DNA of 64,000 nt from Marinobacter sp. C7 (GCF_022343555.1 NZ_JAKQZH010000001.1:1116001-1180000), one strand, 5' to 3'; positions 45,306-54,311 are shown, numbered from the stretch's first letter. The notes: generated by a model from the letters alone, not told the origin. Translations and numbers: made by a program.

Positions 45306-46217
45306 ATGAGACAGCGAGCGTATGGATACGCTGCCCTTACCGTGTTCTGCCTGGGTGTGGCGCCCGTTGCCTATGCAGAGCTTGAGCCCATTTCCGAGCA
45401 AAGGATGGGTGAGGTGACAGGGCAGGCTTTCATGAACATTGAGAACTTACCGGTGGGCACCACGGCCACGGGACATGAGTTCACGCGGATGACCGTGAAT
45501 ATGGACGTTGAAACGCGGGTCAATATCGATGATGTCGTCGTCGGTCAGATCGATGGTGGGGCGGACTTCGCGGCTTCCGATGTGGCTCTGGGGCACATCG
45601 CCCGTGACGGGGATGGTGCGCAGTATGATGGAGTGACCTATCAGGCTGGTGAGGCTGTTCCTTTCGAGGCCTATGATCCGTACATCGAGCTGGCGGTGGA
45701 TCCGGATGCACTGAATCCGGACAACTCGGTCGGGCGGCTTTCGGGCTTCCGGATGGGGTTCAAGCAGGCCCGGGGTTCCGTGTCGTCAAATACCACCTCT
45801 TTCAGTGGCGATATTGGCCTGACGATTAATGACTCTTCGGGGAACCCGCAGCAGGCCACACTGTTTGGTTCCGATAATCTCGAAACCTCAAAACGCGCAA
45901 CGCAGGTTGGTATTGCCGATGCCAACGGTGCTTGCGTACCTGGTGAAACATGCGCTCCTCTTTCCCAGCTGCGTTCGCTGATTGTTGGCGCCGATGACGG
46001 TGCCGGAGGTACCGGTTTCACGGACGATTTCTTTATCGGCTTTCAGCGGGAAGGGGTTGAATGGCAGAGTCCGGACGGGGCGAATGTGATTCAGGCCGGG
46101 CAGGGGGTGTTTATCAACCTGCCGACCAATATGACGGTGGATATGATTACATTGACGGGGCAGGGCCTGCCTAGGTTAAGGACGCATCAGGCGGATATCG
46201 GGGATGGCCTGTTTTAG
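45306..46217 (+). CDS. Exported protein of unknown function
   Basis: 303 residues with a signal peptide (basic start, hydrophobic core ALTVFCLGVAPVAYA, cleavage likely after AYA). Just after it, ISEQRMGEVTGQAFMNIENL resembles an (M/V)xGQA motif seen at the mature N terminus of uncharacterised gammaproteobacterial envelope proteins; I cannot name the family with confidence. The mature part is acidic, rich in Gly, Asp and Thr and in beta-type alternation, with one Cys pair (GACVPGETCAP). It has no membrane helix at the C terminus. Monocistronic, bounded by repeat clusters. Confidence 0.7.
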   Translation: MRQRAYGYAALTVFCLGVAPVAYAELEPISEQRMGEVTGQAFMNIENLPVGTTATGHEFTRMTVNMDVETRVNIDDVVVGQIDGGADFAASDVALGHIARDGDGAQYDGVTYQAGEAVPFEAYDPYIELAVDPDALNPDNSVGRLSGFRMGFKQARGSVSSNTTSFSGDIGLTINDSSGNPQQATLFGSDNLETSKRATQVGIADANGACVPGETCAPLSQLRSLIVGADDGAGGTGFTDDFFIGFQREGVEWQSPDGANVIQAGQGVFINLPTNMTVDMITLTGQGLPRLRTHQADIGDGLF

Positions 46218-46231
46218 GGGTGGTTGAAGAT

Positions 46232-46396
46232 GGGGTCAGAAGAAGGCTTTCTTCTGACCCCGGAGTCTGGGTTCGCCTCGGAGTTTGGTTTCCAAAGCGG
46301 GGTCAGATGAAAGCCTTCATCTGACCCCTGGTTCAAGGCGCTGCCTCGGCGTTCGGTTTCCAACTTGGGGTCAGATGAAAACTTTCATCTGACCCC
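46232..46396. repeat. Palindromic repeats (3 copies)
   Basis: Copies at 46232-46261 (GAAGAA, loop GGCT), 46299-46328 (GATGAA, loop AGCC) and 46367-46396 (GATGAA, loop AACT), 67 and 68 nt apart, fully paired. The two spacers are clearly related to each other (both end GGTTTCCAA-N). They fill the gap before sbcB. Confidence 0.94.
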
Positions 46397-46445
46397 AAGT
46401 TCATCTTAAACTCCGTGCATCGTTCATATCAGCAGGAGTCTCCCC

Positions 46446-47894
46446 TTGATCCGTTCGTTCTACTGGCACGATTACGAAACCTTCGGTGTCGATCCGGTGC
46501 ATGACCGGCCGGCACAGTTTGCCGGGGTTCGGACGGATGCGGATCTGAATATCATTGAGGATCCGCTGGTTATCTACTGCAAGCCGGCAGACGATTACCT
46601 GCCTTCCCCCGAAGCCTGTCTGATCACCGGGATTACGCCCCAGAAAGCGGTGGAAGAGGGTTATCCCGAAGCGGAATTCATCGCCCAGATCAACGAGGCG
46701 TTCAGCCAGCCCGGCACCTGTGTGGTGGGGTACAACAGCCTGCGGTTTGATGACGAGGTGACCCGGCATACGCTGTACCGGAACCTTCGCGATCCCTATG
46801 CCCGGGAATGGCAGAACGGGAATTCCCGCTGGGACATCATCGACATGGTGCGGCTGACCTACGCCCTGCGCCCGGAGGGTATCAACTGGCCGAAGAAGGA
46901 AGACGGCAGTCCCAGCTTCAAGCTGGAGGAGCTGACGGTGGCCAATGGCATCGCCCACGAGAGTGCCCACGATGCCATGTCGGATGTGGAGGCGACGATT
47001 GCCGTTGCCAAGCTGATCAAGGAGAAGCAGCCGAAATTGTTCGACTTCGTGCTGCAGCATAAGGACAAGCATTCGGCTCGCCAGATGTTGGACACGGGCA
47101 CCATGAAGCCGGTGTTCCATATTTCCGCCAAGTATCCGGCCAGCCGGGGCTGTTGCGCGCTGGTGGCGCCGGTGGCGGAGCATCCTTCCAACAAGAACCT
47201 GGTGATTGTCTATGACCTGCGGGAGGATCCGGACGAGCTGATCGCGGCTTCGCCGGAACAGATCCGTGAGCGGGTGTTTACTTCCCAGGCGGAACTGGGA
47301 GAGGGTGTGAGCCGGTTCCCGCTCAAGGGTGTGCAGCTGAACAAGTGCCCGGTGCTGGCGCCGGCGAATATGCTTTCCACGCTCTCGGCGGAGCGTCTCG
47401 AAGAGCTGGAGCTGGATGGGGATGTGTTGCGTGCCAACCTCGCCAAGCTGCGTAAGGCACTGGATCTTCCGGCCCGCATTGCCGAGGCGTTCGACCAAGG
47501 TTTTGAGGGCAGTGACCTGACCGACCCGGACGAGCAACTCTATGCCGGCGGGTTTATCAGCAAGACCGACCGGGAGAAACTGAACTGGCTGCTGACCCAG
47601 CCGGTGGAGACCCTGGGTGAGCAGGAAATCCGCTTTGAGGATGACCGGCTGCAGGAGATGCTGTTCCGCTACCGCGCCCGGAATTACCCGAGCACCCTGA
47701 TTGGCGAGGAGATGGAGCGCTGGGAGCAGTTTCGTTCCGAGCGCTTGATGCACCCGAAGAAGGGCTGGCGGTCGCTGGAGGCCTATGCCCAGGAGCTGCA
47801 GCGGCTGGCCGCGGATCCCGGACTGACGCCGGAGAAGCGGCATGTGCTGGAGGAGTTGCATTTTTATGGGGAGTCGCTGATTCCTTATGTGTGA
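46446..47894 (+). CDS. sbcB: Exodeoxyribonuclease I
   Basis: 482 residues, TTG start after AGGAG. The DEDD exonuclease starts with FYWHDYETFGVDPVHDRPAQ (catalytic Asp and Glu), then ACLITGITPQKA, VGYNSLRFDDEVTRHTLYRN and ESAHDAMSDVEATIAVAKLI with the later acidic residues. The SH3-like and helical domains follow (GVQLNKCPVLAPANML). It degrades single-stranded DNA 3' to 5' in recombination and mismatch repair. It stands alone between repeat clusters. Confidence 0.94.
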   Translation: MIRSFYWHDYETFGVDPVHDRPAQFAGVRTDADLNIIEDPLVIYCKPADDYLPSPEACLITGITPQKAVEEGYPEAEFIAQINEAFSQPGTCVVGYNSLRFDDEVTRHTLYRNLRDPYAREWQNGNSRWDIIDMVRLTYALRPEGINWPKKEDGSPSFKLEELTVANGIAHESAHDAMSDVEATIAVAKLIKEKQPKLFDFVLQHKDKHSARQMLDTGTMKPVFHISAKYPASRGCCALVAPVAEHPSNKNLVIVYDLREDPDELIAASPEQIRERVFTSQAELGEGVSRFPLKGVQLNKCPVLAPANMLSTLSAERLEELELDGDVLRANLAKLRKALDLPARIAEAFDQGFEGSDLTDPDEQLYAGGFISKTDREKLNWLLTQPVETLGEQEIRFEDDRLQEMLFRYRARNYPSTLIGEEMERWEQFRSERLMHPKKGWRSLEAYAQELQRLAADPGLTPEKRHVLEELHFYGESLIPYV

Positions 47895-47905
47895 TGGGGG
47901 CAAAG

Positions 47906-47999
47906 GGGGTCTGAAGAAAACTTTCTTCTGACCCCATCCTGCACTCTATCTCTGAGTTGGCATCAAGTTGGGGTCTGAAGAAGGCATTCTTCAGACCCC
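47906..47999. repeat. Palindromic repeats (2 copies)
   Basis: Copies at 47906-47935 (GAAGAA, loop AACT) and 47970-47999 (GAAGAA, loop GGCA), 64 nt apart. A fragment GATCAGACCCCGG follows at about 48007. The first begins 11 nt after the sbcB stop. Confidence 0.93.
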
Positions 48000-48140
48000 T
48001 TAGCCCGATCAGACCCCGGTGCCGCGCCAGGCTCCTTTGCCAAGCCCCCGCCATTCGCCCAATAGCCTTTCCTCCCGCACTTCCGTACAATATCGCTCTT
48101 CTTTTCAACACATCCATTCTGTTCAGTCTGGAGCAAGGGC

Positions 48141-49352
48141 ATGTCTGATATTAAAAAGGTGGTTCTGGCCTATTCCGGTGGCCTGGATACTTCCGTGATC
48201 GTGCGGTGGTTGCAGGATACCTACAATTGTGAGGTGGTGACGTTCACTGCCGACATCGGCCAGGGCGAGGAAGTGGAGCCGGCGCGCGCGAAGGCAGAAG
48301 CGCTGGGCGTGAAGGAAATCTACATCGAGGATCTGCGCGAGGAGTTTGTGCGCGATTACGTGTTCCCGATGTTCCGCGCCAACACCGTGTATGAAGGTGA
48401 GTACCTGCTGGGTACTTCCATTGCCCGCCCGCTGATTTCCCGTCGTCTGATCGAGATTGCCAATGAGACCGGCGCGGATGCCATCTCACACGGCGCGACC
48501 GGCAAGGGCAACGACCAGGTGCGGTTCGAGCTGGGTGCCTACGCGCTGAAGCCGGGTGTGAAGGTGATCGCCCCGTGGCGTGAGTGGGATCTGAATTCCC
48601 GCGAGAAGCTGATGGCCTACTGCGACGAGCGCAACATTCCGGTGGAGAAGAAGAAGGGCAAGAGCCCGTACTCCATGGATGCCAACCTGCTGCACATCTC
48701 CTACGAAGGCATCAACCTGGAAGATCCCTGGGCGGAAGCCGAGGAAGACATGTGGCGCTGGAGCGTGGCCCCGGAGAATGCCCCGGACAAGCCGACCTAC
48801 ATCGAGCTGACCTACCGCAAGGGTGACATCGTCGCCATCGACGGCCAGGAGATGAAGCCGCACGAGGTTCTGGAGCACCTGAACAAGGTGGCTGGCGCCA
48901 ACGGTATCGGCCGGATCGACATCGTCGAGAACCGTTACGTGGGCATGAAGTCCCGTGGCTGCTACGAGACCCCGGGCGGCACCATCATGCTGCGCGCCCA
49001 CCGTGCCATCGAGTCCATCACCCTGGACCGTGAAGTGGCGCACCTGAAAGACAGCATCATGCCGCGCTATGCCGAGGTGATCTACAACGGTTACTGGTGG
49101 TCCCCGGAGCGCGAGGCCCTGCAGGCGCTGATCGACAACACCCAGGAATACGTGAACGGCGTGGTTCGCCTGAAGCTGTACAAGGGTAACGTTGAGGTTG
49201 TTGGCCGGAAGTCCGACGATTCCCTGTTCGACGAGAAGATCGCGACCTTCGAGGAAGACCAGGGTGCTTATGACCAGAAGGATGCGGAAGGCTTTATCAA
49301 GCTGAATGCGCTGCGGTTGCGGATTGCGGCATCCAAGGGGCGGAAGCTCTGA
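48141..49352 (+). CDS. argG: Argininosuccinate synthase
   Basis: 403 residues. [19 protein letters not shown] is the ATP pyrophosphatase loop, followed by [47 protein letters not shown] and [15 protein letters not shown]. It joins citrulline and aspartate in arginine synthesis. Codon use is much more GC-rich and regular than in the polysaccharide genes, as expected for a highly expressed core gene. SD GGAG. Confidence 0.97.
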   Translation: MSDIKKVVLAYSGGLDTSVIVRWLQDTYNCEVVTFTADIGQGEEVEPARAKAEALGVKEIYIEDLREEFVRDYVFPMFRANTVYEGEYLLGTSIARPLISRRLIEIANETGADAISHGATGKGNDQVRFELGAYALKPGVKVIAPWREWDLNSREKLMAYCDERNIPVEKKKGKSPYSMDANLLHISYEGINLEDPWAEAEEDMWRWSVAPENAPDKPTYIELTYRKGDIVAIDGQEMKPHEVLEHLNKVAGANGIGRIDIVENRYVGMKSRGCYETPGGTIMLRAHRAIESITLDREVAHLKDSIMPRYAEVIYNGYWWSPEREALQALIDNTQEYVNGVVRLKLYKGNVEVVGRKSDDSLFDEKIATFEEDQGAYDQKDAEGFIKLNALRLRIAASKGRKL

Positions 49353-49372
49353 GGTTGGGGTGATTTGAAATT

Positions 49373-49541
49373 GGGGTCAGATGAACGGCGTTCATCAGAC
49401 CCCTGAGTTATGCGCCCAATGCCGGGGGTTAGCCCGCGGCACCGGGGTCAGATGAAAGCGTTCATCTGACCCCTTTTTTATGCCTTGGCACTGGGCTTGG
49501 CTCTTTCCCCAGGGGTCAGAAGAACGCTTTCTTCTGACCCC
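49373..49541. repeat. Palindromic repeats (3 copies plus a half copy)
   Basis: Copies at 49373-49403 (GATGAA, 5-nt loop CGGCG, the only 31-nt copy), 49444-49473 (GATGAA, loop AGCG) and 49512-49541 (GAAGAA, loop CGCT). A truncated right arm TTCTGACCCC follows at 49550-49559. They lie between the convergent argG and araC-type genes. Confidence 0.93.
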
Positions 49542-49571
49542 TTATTTACTTCTGACCCCTGAGTTAAAGAT

Positions 49572-49601
49572 GGGGTCTGACCCCATTCGGGGTCAGACCC
49601 C
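49572..49601. repeat. Type-II perfect hairpin overlapping the araC-type stop codon
   Basis: GGGGTCTGACCCC and GGGGTCAGACCCC around ATTC: a 13-4-13 layout like the main family, but each arm is itself nearly palindromic and the GAWGAA part is replaced by CCCC. The TCA at 49593-49595 inside the right arm is the TGA stop of the minus-strand regulator. Confidence 0.85.
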
Positions 49602-50627
49602 GCCCTCCCGCCGGAACTCCCCTGGCGTCTTCCCCGCCACCGCCTTGAACTTCCGGTGAAACGACGTCGTTTCGCTATATCCCAGCCGCAAGGCAATATC
49701 CGGTATCGCCATATCGGTGTTCTTCAGGTAATCCTCGGCCATCTGTTGCCGCACGTCATCCAGCAGGCGCTGGTAAGAGACGCCTTCCTGGCTCAGTTTT
49801 CGTTGCAGGGTTCGGCTGGTCAGGCCCAGATCTTCAGCCACGAGGTCCTGGCGGGTGATGCCGTGGTTGAGTTGTTTCTGGATGCTGTGCTTAACCCGGG
49901 TGGTCAGGTCGCTGTCGGTCTCGAGGGAGGCCAGCTGGGTGAGGGCGTGGGCTTCCAGGGTTTTGCGGAGCAAGGGATCGGGCTGGCGCAGGCGGATTTC
50001 CAGCAGGGCTTTGGGCAGGGTGATGCAATCCTCGTGGGCCCCGAATGTGACGGGGCAGTGCCAACGCTCCTGGTAGGCAGCCTCCAGTTCGGGCCCCGGG
50101 GATTGCCGGCGCAGATGGACGGCGGTTGGTGAGGTCGTTGTGTCGTCTGCCAGCCAGCGGGCGTAGTTGATCCAGGAGGCAAACACGTTGTCCACCAGGT
50201 GCGGGCGGACCAGTGGATCCTCGTAGTTGCAGTTCCACGTCAGCGTGAGGGTATCGCCCTGCACGGAGAGGCGGGTAGTGCCCATGTCGCCAACCAGCCG
50301 CTCAAACGGCGCGATCCGGGCAACGGCTTCACCCAGGGTGGAGCAGCTCATGGTGATATAGCCGAGCACGCTGTAGGAGCCGGGCTGCACGAAATCGCCG
50401 GTCTCCAGGCCAAGGATGGGGTTGTCGGCCTGTTCCACCAGCTGGTGGATGAAATGCTGGAACTGTTCGCCGTTGATGCGACCGTCATCGGTGTCCAGGA
50501 TGGCCGGGTCCAGGCCGGTAAGGGCGAGGATAGGCCGGGTATCGATGCCGGCGGCTTCGGCGGCACGAACGTATTGGCGCAGGGCAGCGACAGAAACGGT
50601 TCCGGGAGTAGTCATGGTATACGGCAC
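49593..50627 (-). CDS. AraC-family transcriptional regulator
   Basis: 344 residues. The N-terminal about 210 residues match the OruR/ArgR-like 'arabinose-binding' type ligand domain (GTVSVAALRQYVRAAEAAGID, ILGLETGDFVQPGSYSVLGY). The C-terminal pair of helix-turn-helix motifs has LVAEDLGLTSRTLQRKLSQE and IALRLGYSETTSFHRKFKA followed by TPGEFRRE. Ligand and targets are unknown. No divergent partner gene is adjacent. The end GGV-stop uses a TGA lying inside a repeat hairpin. Confidence 0.9.
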   Translation of the reverse strand: MPYTMTTPGTVSVAALRQYVRAAEAAGIDTRPILALTGLDPAILDTDDGRINGEQFQHFIHQLVEQADNPILGLETGDFVQPGSYSVLGYITMSCSTLGEAVARIAPFERLVGDMGTTRLSVQGDTLTLTWNCNYEDPLVRPHLVDNVFASWINYARWLADDTTTSPTAVHLRRQSPGPELEAAYQERWHCPVTFGAHEDCITLPKALLEIRLRQPDPLLRKTLEAHALTQLASLETDSDLTTRVKHSIQKQLNHGITRQDLVAEDLGLTSRTLQRKLSQEGVSYQRLLDDVRQQMAEDYLKNTDMAIPDIALRLGYSETTSFHRKFKAVAGKTPGEFRREGGV

Positions 50628-50692
50628 GGCTTTGTTGTCGTTTGATGCCGAGTATACAGGAGAAGCAGGGAGGGGCTCAGGTCAAATAAAAA

Positions 50693-50712
50693 GGCCAGCT
50701 AAAAAGCTGGCC
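50693..50712 (-). terminator. Intrinsic terminator acting on minus-strand transcripts
   Basis: Perfect 8-bp stem GGCCAGCT/AGCTGGCC with an AAAA loop, preceded on the + strand by a run of A residues. Read leftward it is a GC hairpin followed by T residues, so it would end transcripts coming from the response-regulator gene. Confidence 0.8.
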
Positions 50713-50713
50713 T

Positions 50714-50932
50714 GAAAACAAAGGAAAGAACGAAAGTGCCTGAAAAATTCGTTAATCCTGTGAACTCATCTCCCATATGGCGGCGGAGGTACTGCACGGC
50801 TCCTCCGCCATGGGGGATACTGCTTGAATCCACGGTTTTAGAGTACGTCTTTGAGATCGACATGTCTGTTTGTGAGTTGTGTCTCAGTGTTACGGATTGT
50901 TTTTCGGGGTTTGGGTAGGGGGATGTGAAGGT
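50714..50932. other. Gene-free stretch with a long hairpin
   Basis: Part of the 473-nt gap 50628-51100. GGCGGAGG (50782-50789) and CCTCCGCC (50802-50809) form an 8-bp stem with a 12-nt loop, and flanking TCCCAT and ATGGGGGA partly extend it. A 60-codon open frame at 50736-50918 has no protein-like character. The stretch differs from the repeat family and could hold a small RNA; I see no promoter that proves it. Confidence 0.35.
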
Positions 50933-51091
50933 GGGGTCAGAAGAAGGCGTTCTTCTGACCCCGGGGTTCGGGCCGGCCTGGGAGTTCGGGGTCTAAGTTG
51001 GGGTCAGAAGAAAGCCTTCTTCTGACCCCGGAGTATGGCGCCGGGAGTGAGGGGTGAAATTGGGGTCAGATGAAGGTTTTTATCAGACCCC
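50933..51091. repeat. Palindromic repeats (3 copies)
   Basis: Copies at 50933-50962 (GAAGAA, loop GGCG), 51000-51029 (GAAGAA, loop AGCC) and 51062-51091 (GATGAA, loop GGTT, right arm TTTATC giving a G-U pair). They lie just after the end of the minus-strand response regulator. Confidence 0.93.
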
Positions 51092-51100
51092 GGAGCCTGC

Positions 51101-52072
51101 TCAACCTGCCTGCAGCGCCCTTGGCGAGACTTCGGTGAGGCGGCTGGTCTCGTAGGCCGTCATCAGTCCTTCCAGGGCGGATCGTTCCATTTCATGCACG
51201 GATGCGGAGCCGGTGGTGCTGTCGGCGCGGCAGAGGACCATGCCGGCTTCCACCGAGATGTAGCCGACGGAGGTTTTCAGGGCCTTGTGGTTGATGCCGT
51301 CGAAGATGCGCCGGAAGGTGGCGGCGGTGCAGTGCTCGCGGTTCGGGACGTAGGCGATCAGCGCATACTGGCTGTCCCCCATTCGGCACAGCACATCGAT
51401 GGGGCGGACCAGGGATTTCAGGCGGCGGGCGATGCCGGTGGCCAGTTCGCGCATGACCGAGGGCGGGTGCTTGCGGCTCAGGTCCTGCCAGTTGCGGATG
51501 CCGCACAGCACATACGCGGCGGCACCGCCCCGGGCTTCGGCGTGGCGCAGGGTCTTATCCAGGCGGTCCCGGGCATATTTGTGATTACACAGGCCGGTTT
51601 CCAGGTCGATGATGTTCGTGGATTCCAGTGCCCGGTTGTTCTCAAGCAGCAGGGCGTTGGCCTTCAGCAAGGTGTTTTGACGGTCGGCCATGCGGTCGGC
51701 GGCAAAGATCCGGGGGATCAGCTGCTTGGTCATGTCCGATTTGCAGATGAAGTCGTCGACGCCCCGGTCAAAGGCTTCCGACAGCGCCTCCACGCCTTCC
51801 CGGGCCGTGAGCAGGATCACGTAGGTGTAATGGTTGGCCTGCTCATCCTGTTGCCGCACCCGGTCCGTCAGCGCCAGCCCGTCCATTTCCGGCATCAGCC
51901 AGTCGGCGATCAGTACGCTCACCGGGCGCTGCTCGATCATCTCGAGCGCCGCGGGCGCGTCGTTGGCCACCCGTATGTCCCGGTAACCGGCATTTCGGAG
52001 GGTGCGCCCAACCACCATGCTGCTGAACTTGGCGTCATCGACTACGAGAATGGGCAGATCCAGATTTGGCAT
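51101..52072 (-). CDS. Response regulator with degenerate GGDEF output domain
   Basis: 323 residues. The receiver domain (1-125) has VVDD near the start, the phosphoacceptor Asp57 in LIADWLMPEMDG, TAREG and a Lys in FICKSD. A linker helix leads to a GGDEF-like domain (DLETGLCNHKYARDRLDKTL from about 155). Its active-site loop reads MGDSQYAL in place of GGDEF, so diguanylate cyclase activity is unlikely. It may act as a sensor or an adaptor for other proteins. No histidine kinase is adjacent. Confidence 0.86.
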   Translation of the reverse strand: MPNLDLPILVVDDAKFSSMVVGRTLRNAGYRDIRVANDAPAALEMIEQRPVSVLIADWLMPEMDGLALTDRVRQQDEQANHYTYVILLTAREGVEALSEAFDRGVDDFICKSDMTKQLIPRIFAADRMADRQNTLLKANALLLENNRALESTNIIDLETGLCNHKYARDRLDKTLRHAEARGGAAAYVLCGIRNWQDLSRKHPPSVMRELATGIARRLKSLVRPIDVLCRMGDSQYALIAYVPNREHCTAATFRRIFDGINHKALKTSVGYISVEAGMVLCRADSTTGSASVHEMERSALEGLMTAYETSRLTEVSPRALQAG

Positions 52073-52160
52073 ATCGTCTACTTCTTGTCAGTCCATTGTC
52101 AGATGCGGTGCTGGCCGGGGCTTGGTATGATCCTCGGCATAAATAGGGGGCTTGTGCCCA

Positions 52161-52358
52161 GGGGTCTGAAGAAAACCTTCTTCTGACCCCGGTTTCGACT
52201 CTGCCGCCAAGCTGGGGTCGGATGAAGGCTTTCATCAGACCCCGGAGTTGGCCTTGAGCCTGCGGGTTTGCACGTGGGGTCTGAAGAATGCTTTCTTCTG
52301 ACCCCATTTTGGCGTGATCCGCTAAGCTGGGGTCAGAAGAAGGTTTTCATCAGACCCC
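52161..52358. repeat. Palindromic repeats (4 copies)
   Basis: Copies at 52161-52190 (GAAGAA, loop AACC), 52214-52243 (GATGAA, loop GGCT, left arm TCGGA), 52276-52305 (GAAGAA, loop TGCT) and 52329-52358 (left GAAGAA, right TTCATC, loop GGTT). The last is the only copy with mismatched arm classes. They fill the divergent 343-nt gap between the response regulator and yajQ, so both promoters must lie among or beside them. Confidence 0.93.
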
Positions 52359-52415
52359 GACATACCCCTATGTTTTTGCCAGTATACCTCTGCCTGTTTT
52401 TGGAGAATGACGACC

Positions 52416-52898
52416 ATGCCCTCTTTTGACATAGTTTCTGAAATAGATATGCACGAAGTCACAAATGCGGTGGACCAGGCCAGGCGAGAGCTGGGCAATC
52501 GCTGGGACTTCAAGAATGTGGAAGCGGATATCGAGCTGGAGGGCGAGCGCATTACCATCAGTGCGGAGCAGGACTTCCAGCTGGAGCAGTTGAAGGACAT
52601 GCTGCGGATGGCGTTTGCCAAGCGCAACATCGATACCCGTGCGCTGGCGGAGGACGGTGACAGCAAGGCCGGCAAGCTGGTGAAGCAGCACTTTACCCTC
52701 AAGCAGGGGATTGAAACCGACAAGGCCAAGAAGATCGTCAAGATGATCAAGGACCAGAAAATGAAGGTCCAGGCCAGTATCCAGGGCGACAAGGTGCGGG
52801 TGACTGGCAAGAAACGGGATGATCTGCAGGTGGCGATCGCTATGCTCAAGGAAGCCGAGCTGGATATTCCGCTGCAGTTCAACAATTTCCGCGACTGA
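52416..52898 (+). CDS. yajQ: YajQ-family nucleotide/cyclic-di-GMP-binding protein
   Basis: 160 residues from ATG 52416 ([20 protein letters not shown]), the standard YajQ start. [14 protein letters not shown] and the C-terminal [20 protein letters not shown] with [12 protein letters not shown] are characteristic. Members bind nucleotides or cyclic-di-GMP and can act with transcription factors. The MFS gene follows directly. Confidence 0.94.
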   Translation: MPSFDIVSEIDMHEVTNAVDQARRELGNRWDFKNVEADIELEGERITISAEQDFQLEQLKDMLRMAFAKRNIDTRALAEDGDSKAGKLVKQHFTLKQGIETDKAKKIVKMIKDQKMKVQASIQGDKVRVTGKKRDDLQVAIAMLKEAELDIPLQFNNFRD

Positions 52899-52913
52899 TC
52901 CGGAGGCATTCCT

Positions 52914-54311
52914 ATCCTTTCCGACACCCGCTGGGCCCTGATCCGGGACACGCTCTATACCTACACCCGATGGCAGGTCATTGCCCTGTTGTTCCTGGGC
53001 TTTTCGGCGGGCCTGCCGTTCCTGCTGGTGTTCTCCACCCTGAATGCCCGGCTGGCGGATGTGGGCGTGGAGACCGCTACCATCGGGTTCTTCAGCTGGC
53101 TCGGAATTACCTATTCGATCAAGGTGTTCTGGGCGCCGGTGGTGGATCGCCTGAAGCTGCCAATACTGGACCGGGTGTTTGGCAAGCGCCGCAGCTGGAT
53201 CCTGCTGGCACAGGCGGGTATTGCCACGGGGCTCTACCTGATGGCGCAGGTGGATGCGACGGTCAATCCCGAACTGATGGCCTGGTGCGGCCTGCTGGTA
53301 GCGTTTTCCTCGGCGACCCAGGACATCGGCATCGACGCCTACCGGATCGAGATTGCCGAGGAACGGCTGCAGGCGGCGCTGGCGGCGACTTACATTTTCG
53401 GTTACCGACTGGCGTTGCTGGTGGCCGGGGCGGGGGCCCTGTACCTGGCGGAGTTCTGGTCCTGGCAGGTGTCCTATGAGGTGATGGCGGCGCTGGTGGG
53501 CGTCGGGGCGCTGACCGTGCTGATCGCCCGGGAGCCGCAGGTCAATCACTTTGCCGCCGCGGCGGACATTGCCCACCAGATTGAAAACGAAGCCGCGAAG
53601 CGCAGCCACCTTTCTCCCCGCCTGGCCCGGTTGGCCGGCTGGTTCTATGCAGCGGTGGCCGGTCCCTTCCTGGACTTTTTCCGCCGGTACCGGGAGCTGG
53701 CCGTCGCCATTCTGGTGCTGGTGGCGGTCTACCGGATCTCGGACATCGCCATGGGCGTGATGGCGAATCCGTTCTACCTGGATTTCATGGGCTTCTCCAA
53801 GACCCAGGTTGCGGATGTGACCAAGATCTTCGGTTTCTTCATGACCATTGCCGGCTCGCTGGTCGGTGGTGTGCTGGTGGTGCGGTACGGCGTGCGCAAG
53901 ATCCTGCTGGCTGGCGCGATCATGACGGCGGTGACCAACCTGCTGTTTGTGCTGCTGGCGCAGTATCCGCCGGATATTGTGACTCTGGCGGTCGTGGTCA
54001 GTGCCGACAACCTCAGTGGCGGGATTGCCAATGTGGCGTTGATTGCCTGGTTGTCGAGCATGACCAGTGCTTCGTTTACTGCAACCCAGTATGCGCTGTT
54101 CAGCTCGCTGATGACGTTGCCCGGGAAGTTTCTTGGCGGGTTTTCCGGGATTGTCGTGGCGGACTTCGGGTACGCCGAGTTCTTTACCCTCTCCGCGATC
54201 ATGGGGATCCCGGCGATTATGCTGGTGTTGTTCCTGATGAGTCGGGGCGAGCGGCTGGATTCGTTGGCGCCGGGGGTGGAGGCCGAACGTGGGGTCGGCA
54301 CAGGGGTCTGA
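52914..54311 (+). CDS. MFS transporter, AmpG-like
   Basis: About 465 residues with twelve likely membrane helices. LLFLGFSAGLPFLLVFSTLN starts helix 1 and FGKRRSWILLAQ is the MFS loop motif. AmpG-like permeases import muropeptides; related ones have other substrates. The start is uncertain: conserved-looking residues LSDTRWALIRDTLYTYTRWQ lie upstream of the first TTG (52989). A strong GGAGG (52902-52906) is 7 nt before an ATC at 52914, where ATG would be expected. The stop TGA (54309-54311) lies inside a palindromic repeat. Confidence 0.82.
   Translation: MLSDTRWALIRDTLYTYTRWQVIALLFLGFSAGLPFLLVFSTLNARLADVGVETATIGFFSWLGITYSIKVFWAPVVDRLKLPILDRVFGKRRSWILLAQAGIATGLYLMAQVDATVNPELMAWCGLLVAFSSATQDIGIDAYRIEIAEERLQAALAATYIFGYRLALLVAGAGALYLAEFWSWQVSYEVMAALVGVGALTVLIAREPQVNHFAAAADIAHQIENEAAKRSHLSPRLARLAGWFYAAVAGPFLDFFRRYRELAVAILVLVAVYRISDIAMGVMANPFYLDFMGFSKTQVADVTKIFGFFMTIAGSLVGGVLVVRYGVRKILLAGAIMTAVTNLLFVLLAQYPPDIVTLAVVVSADNLSGGIANVALIAWLSSMTSASFTATQYALFSSLMTLPGKFLGGFSGIVVADFGYAEFFTLSAIMGIPAIMLVLFLMSRGERLDSLAPGVEAERGVGTGV

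Noticed and set aside
47557..48117. 186-codon minus-strand open frame over the sbcB end and repeats
   Set aside because: Antisense to a clear sbcB gene and composed of repeat translation; low-complexity Pro/Ser/Arg composition.
50736..50918. 60-codon plus-strand open frame as a small gene
   Set aside because: No Shine-Dalgarno, no protein-like pattern, and it spans a hairpin.
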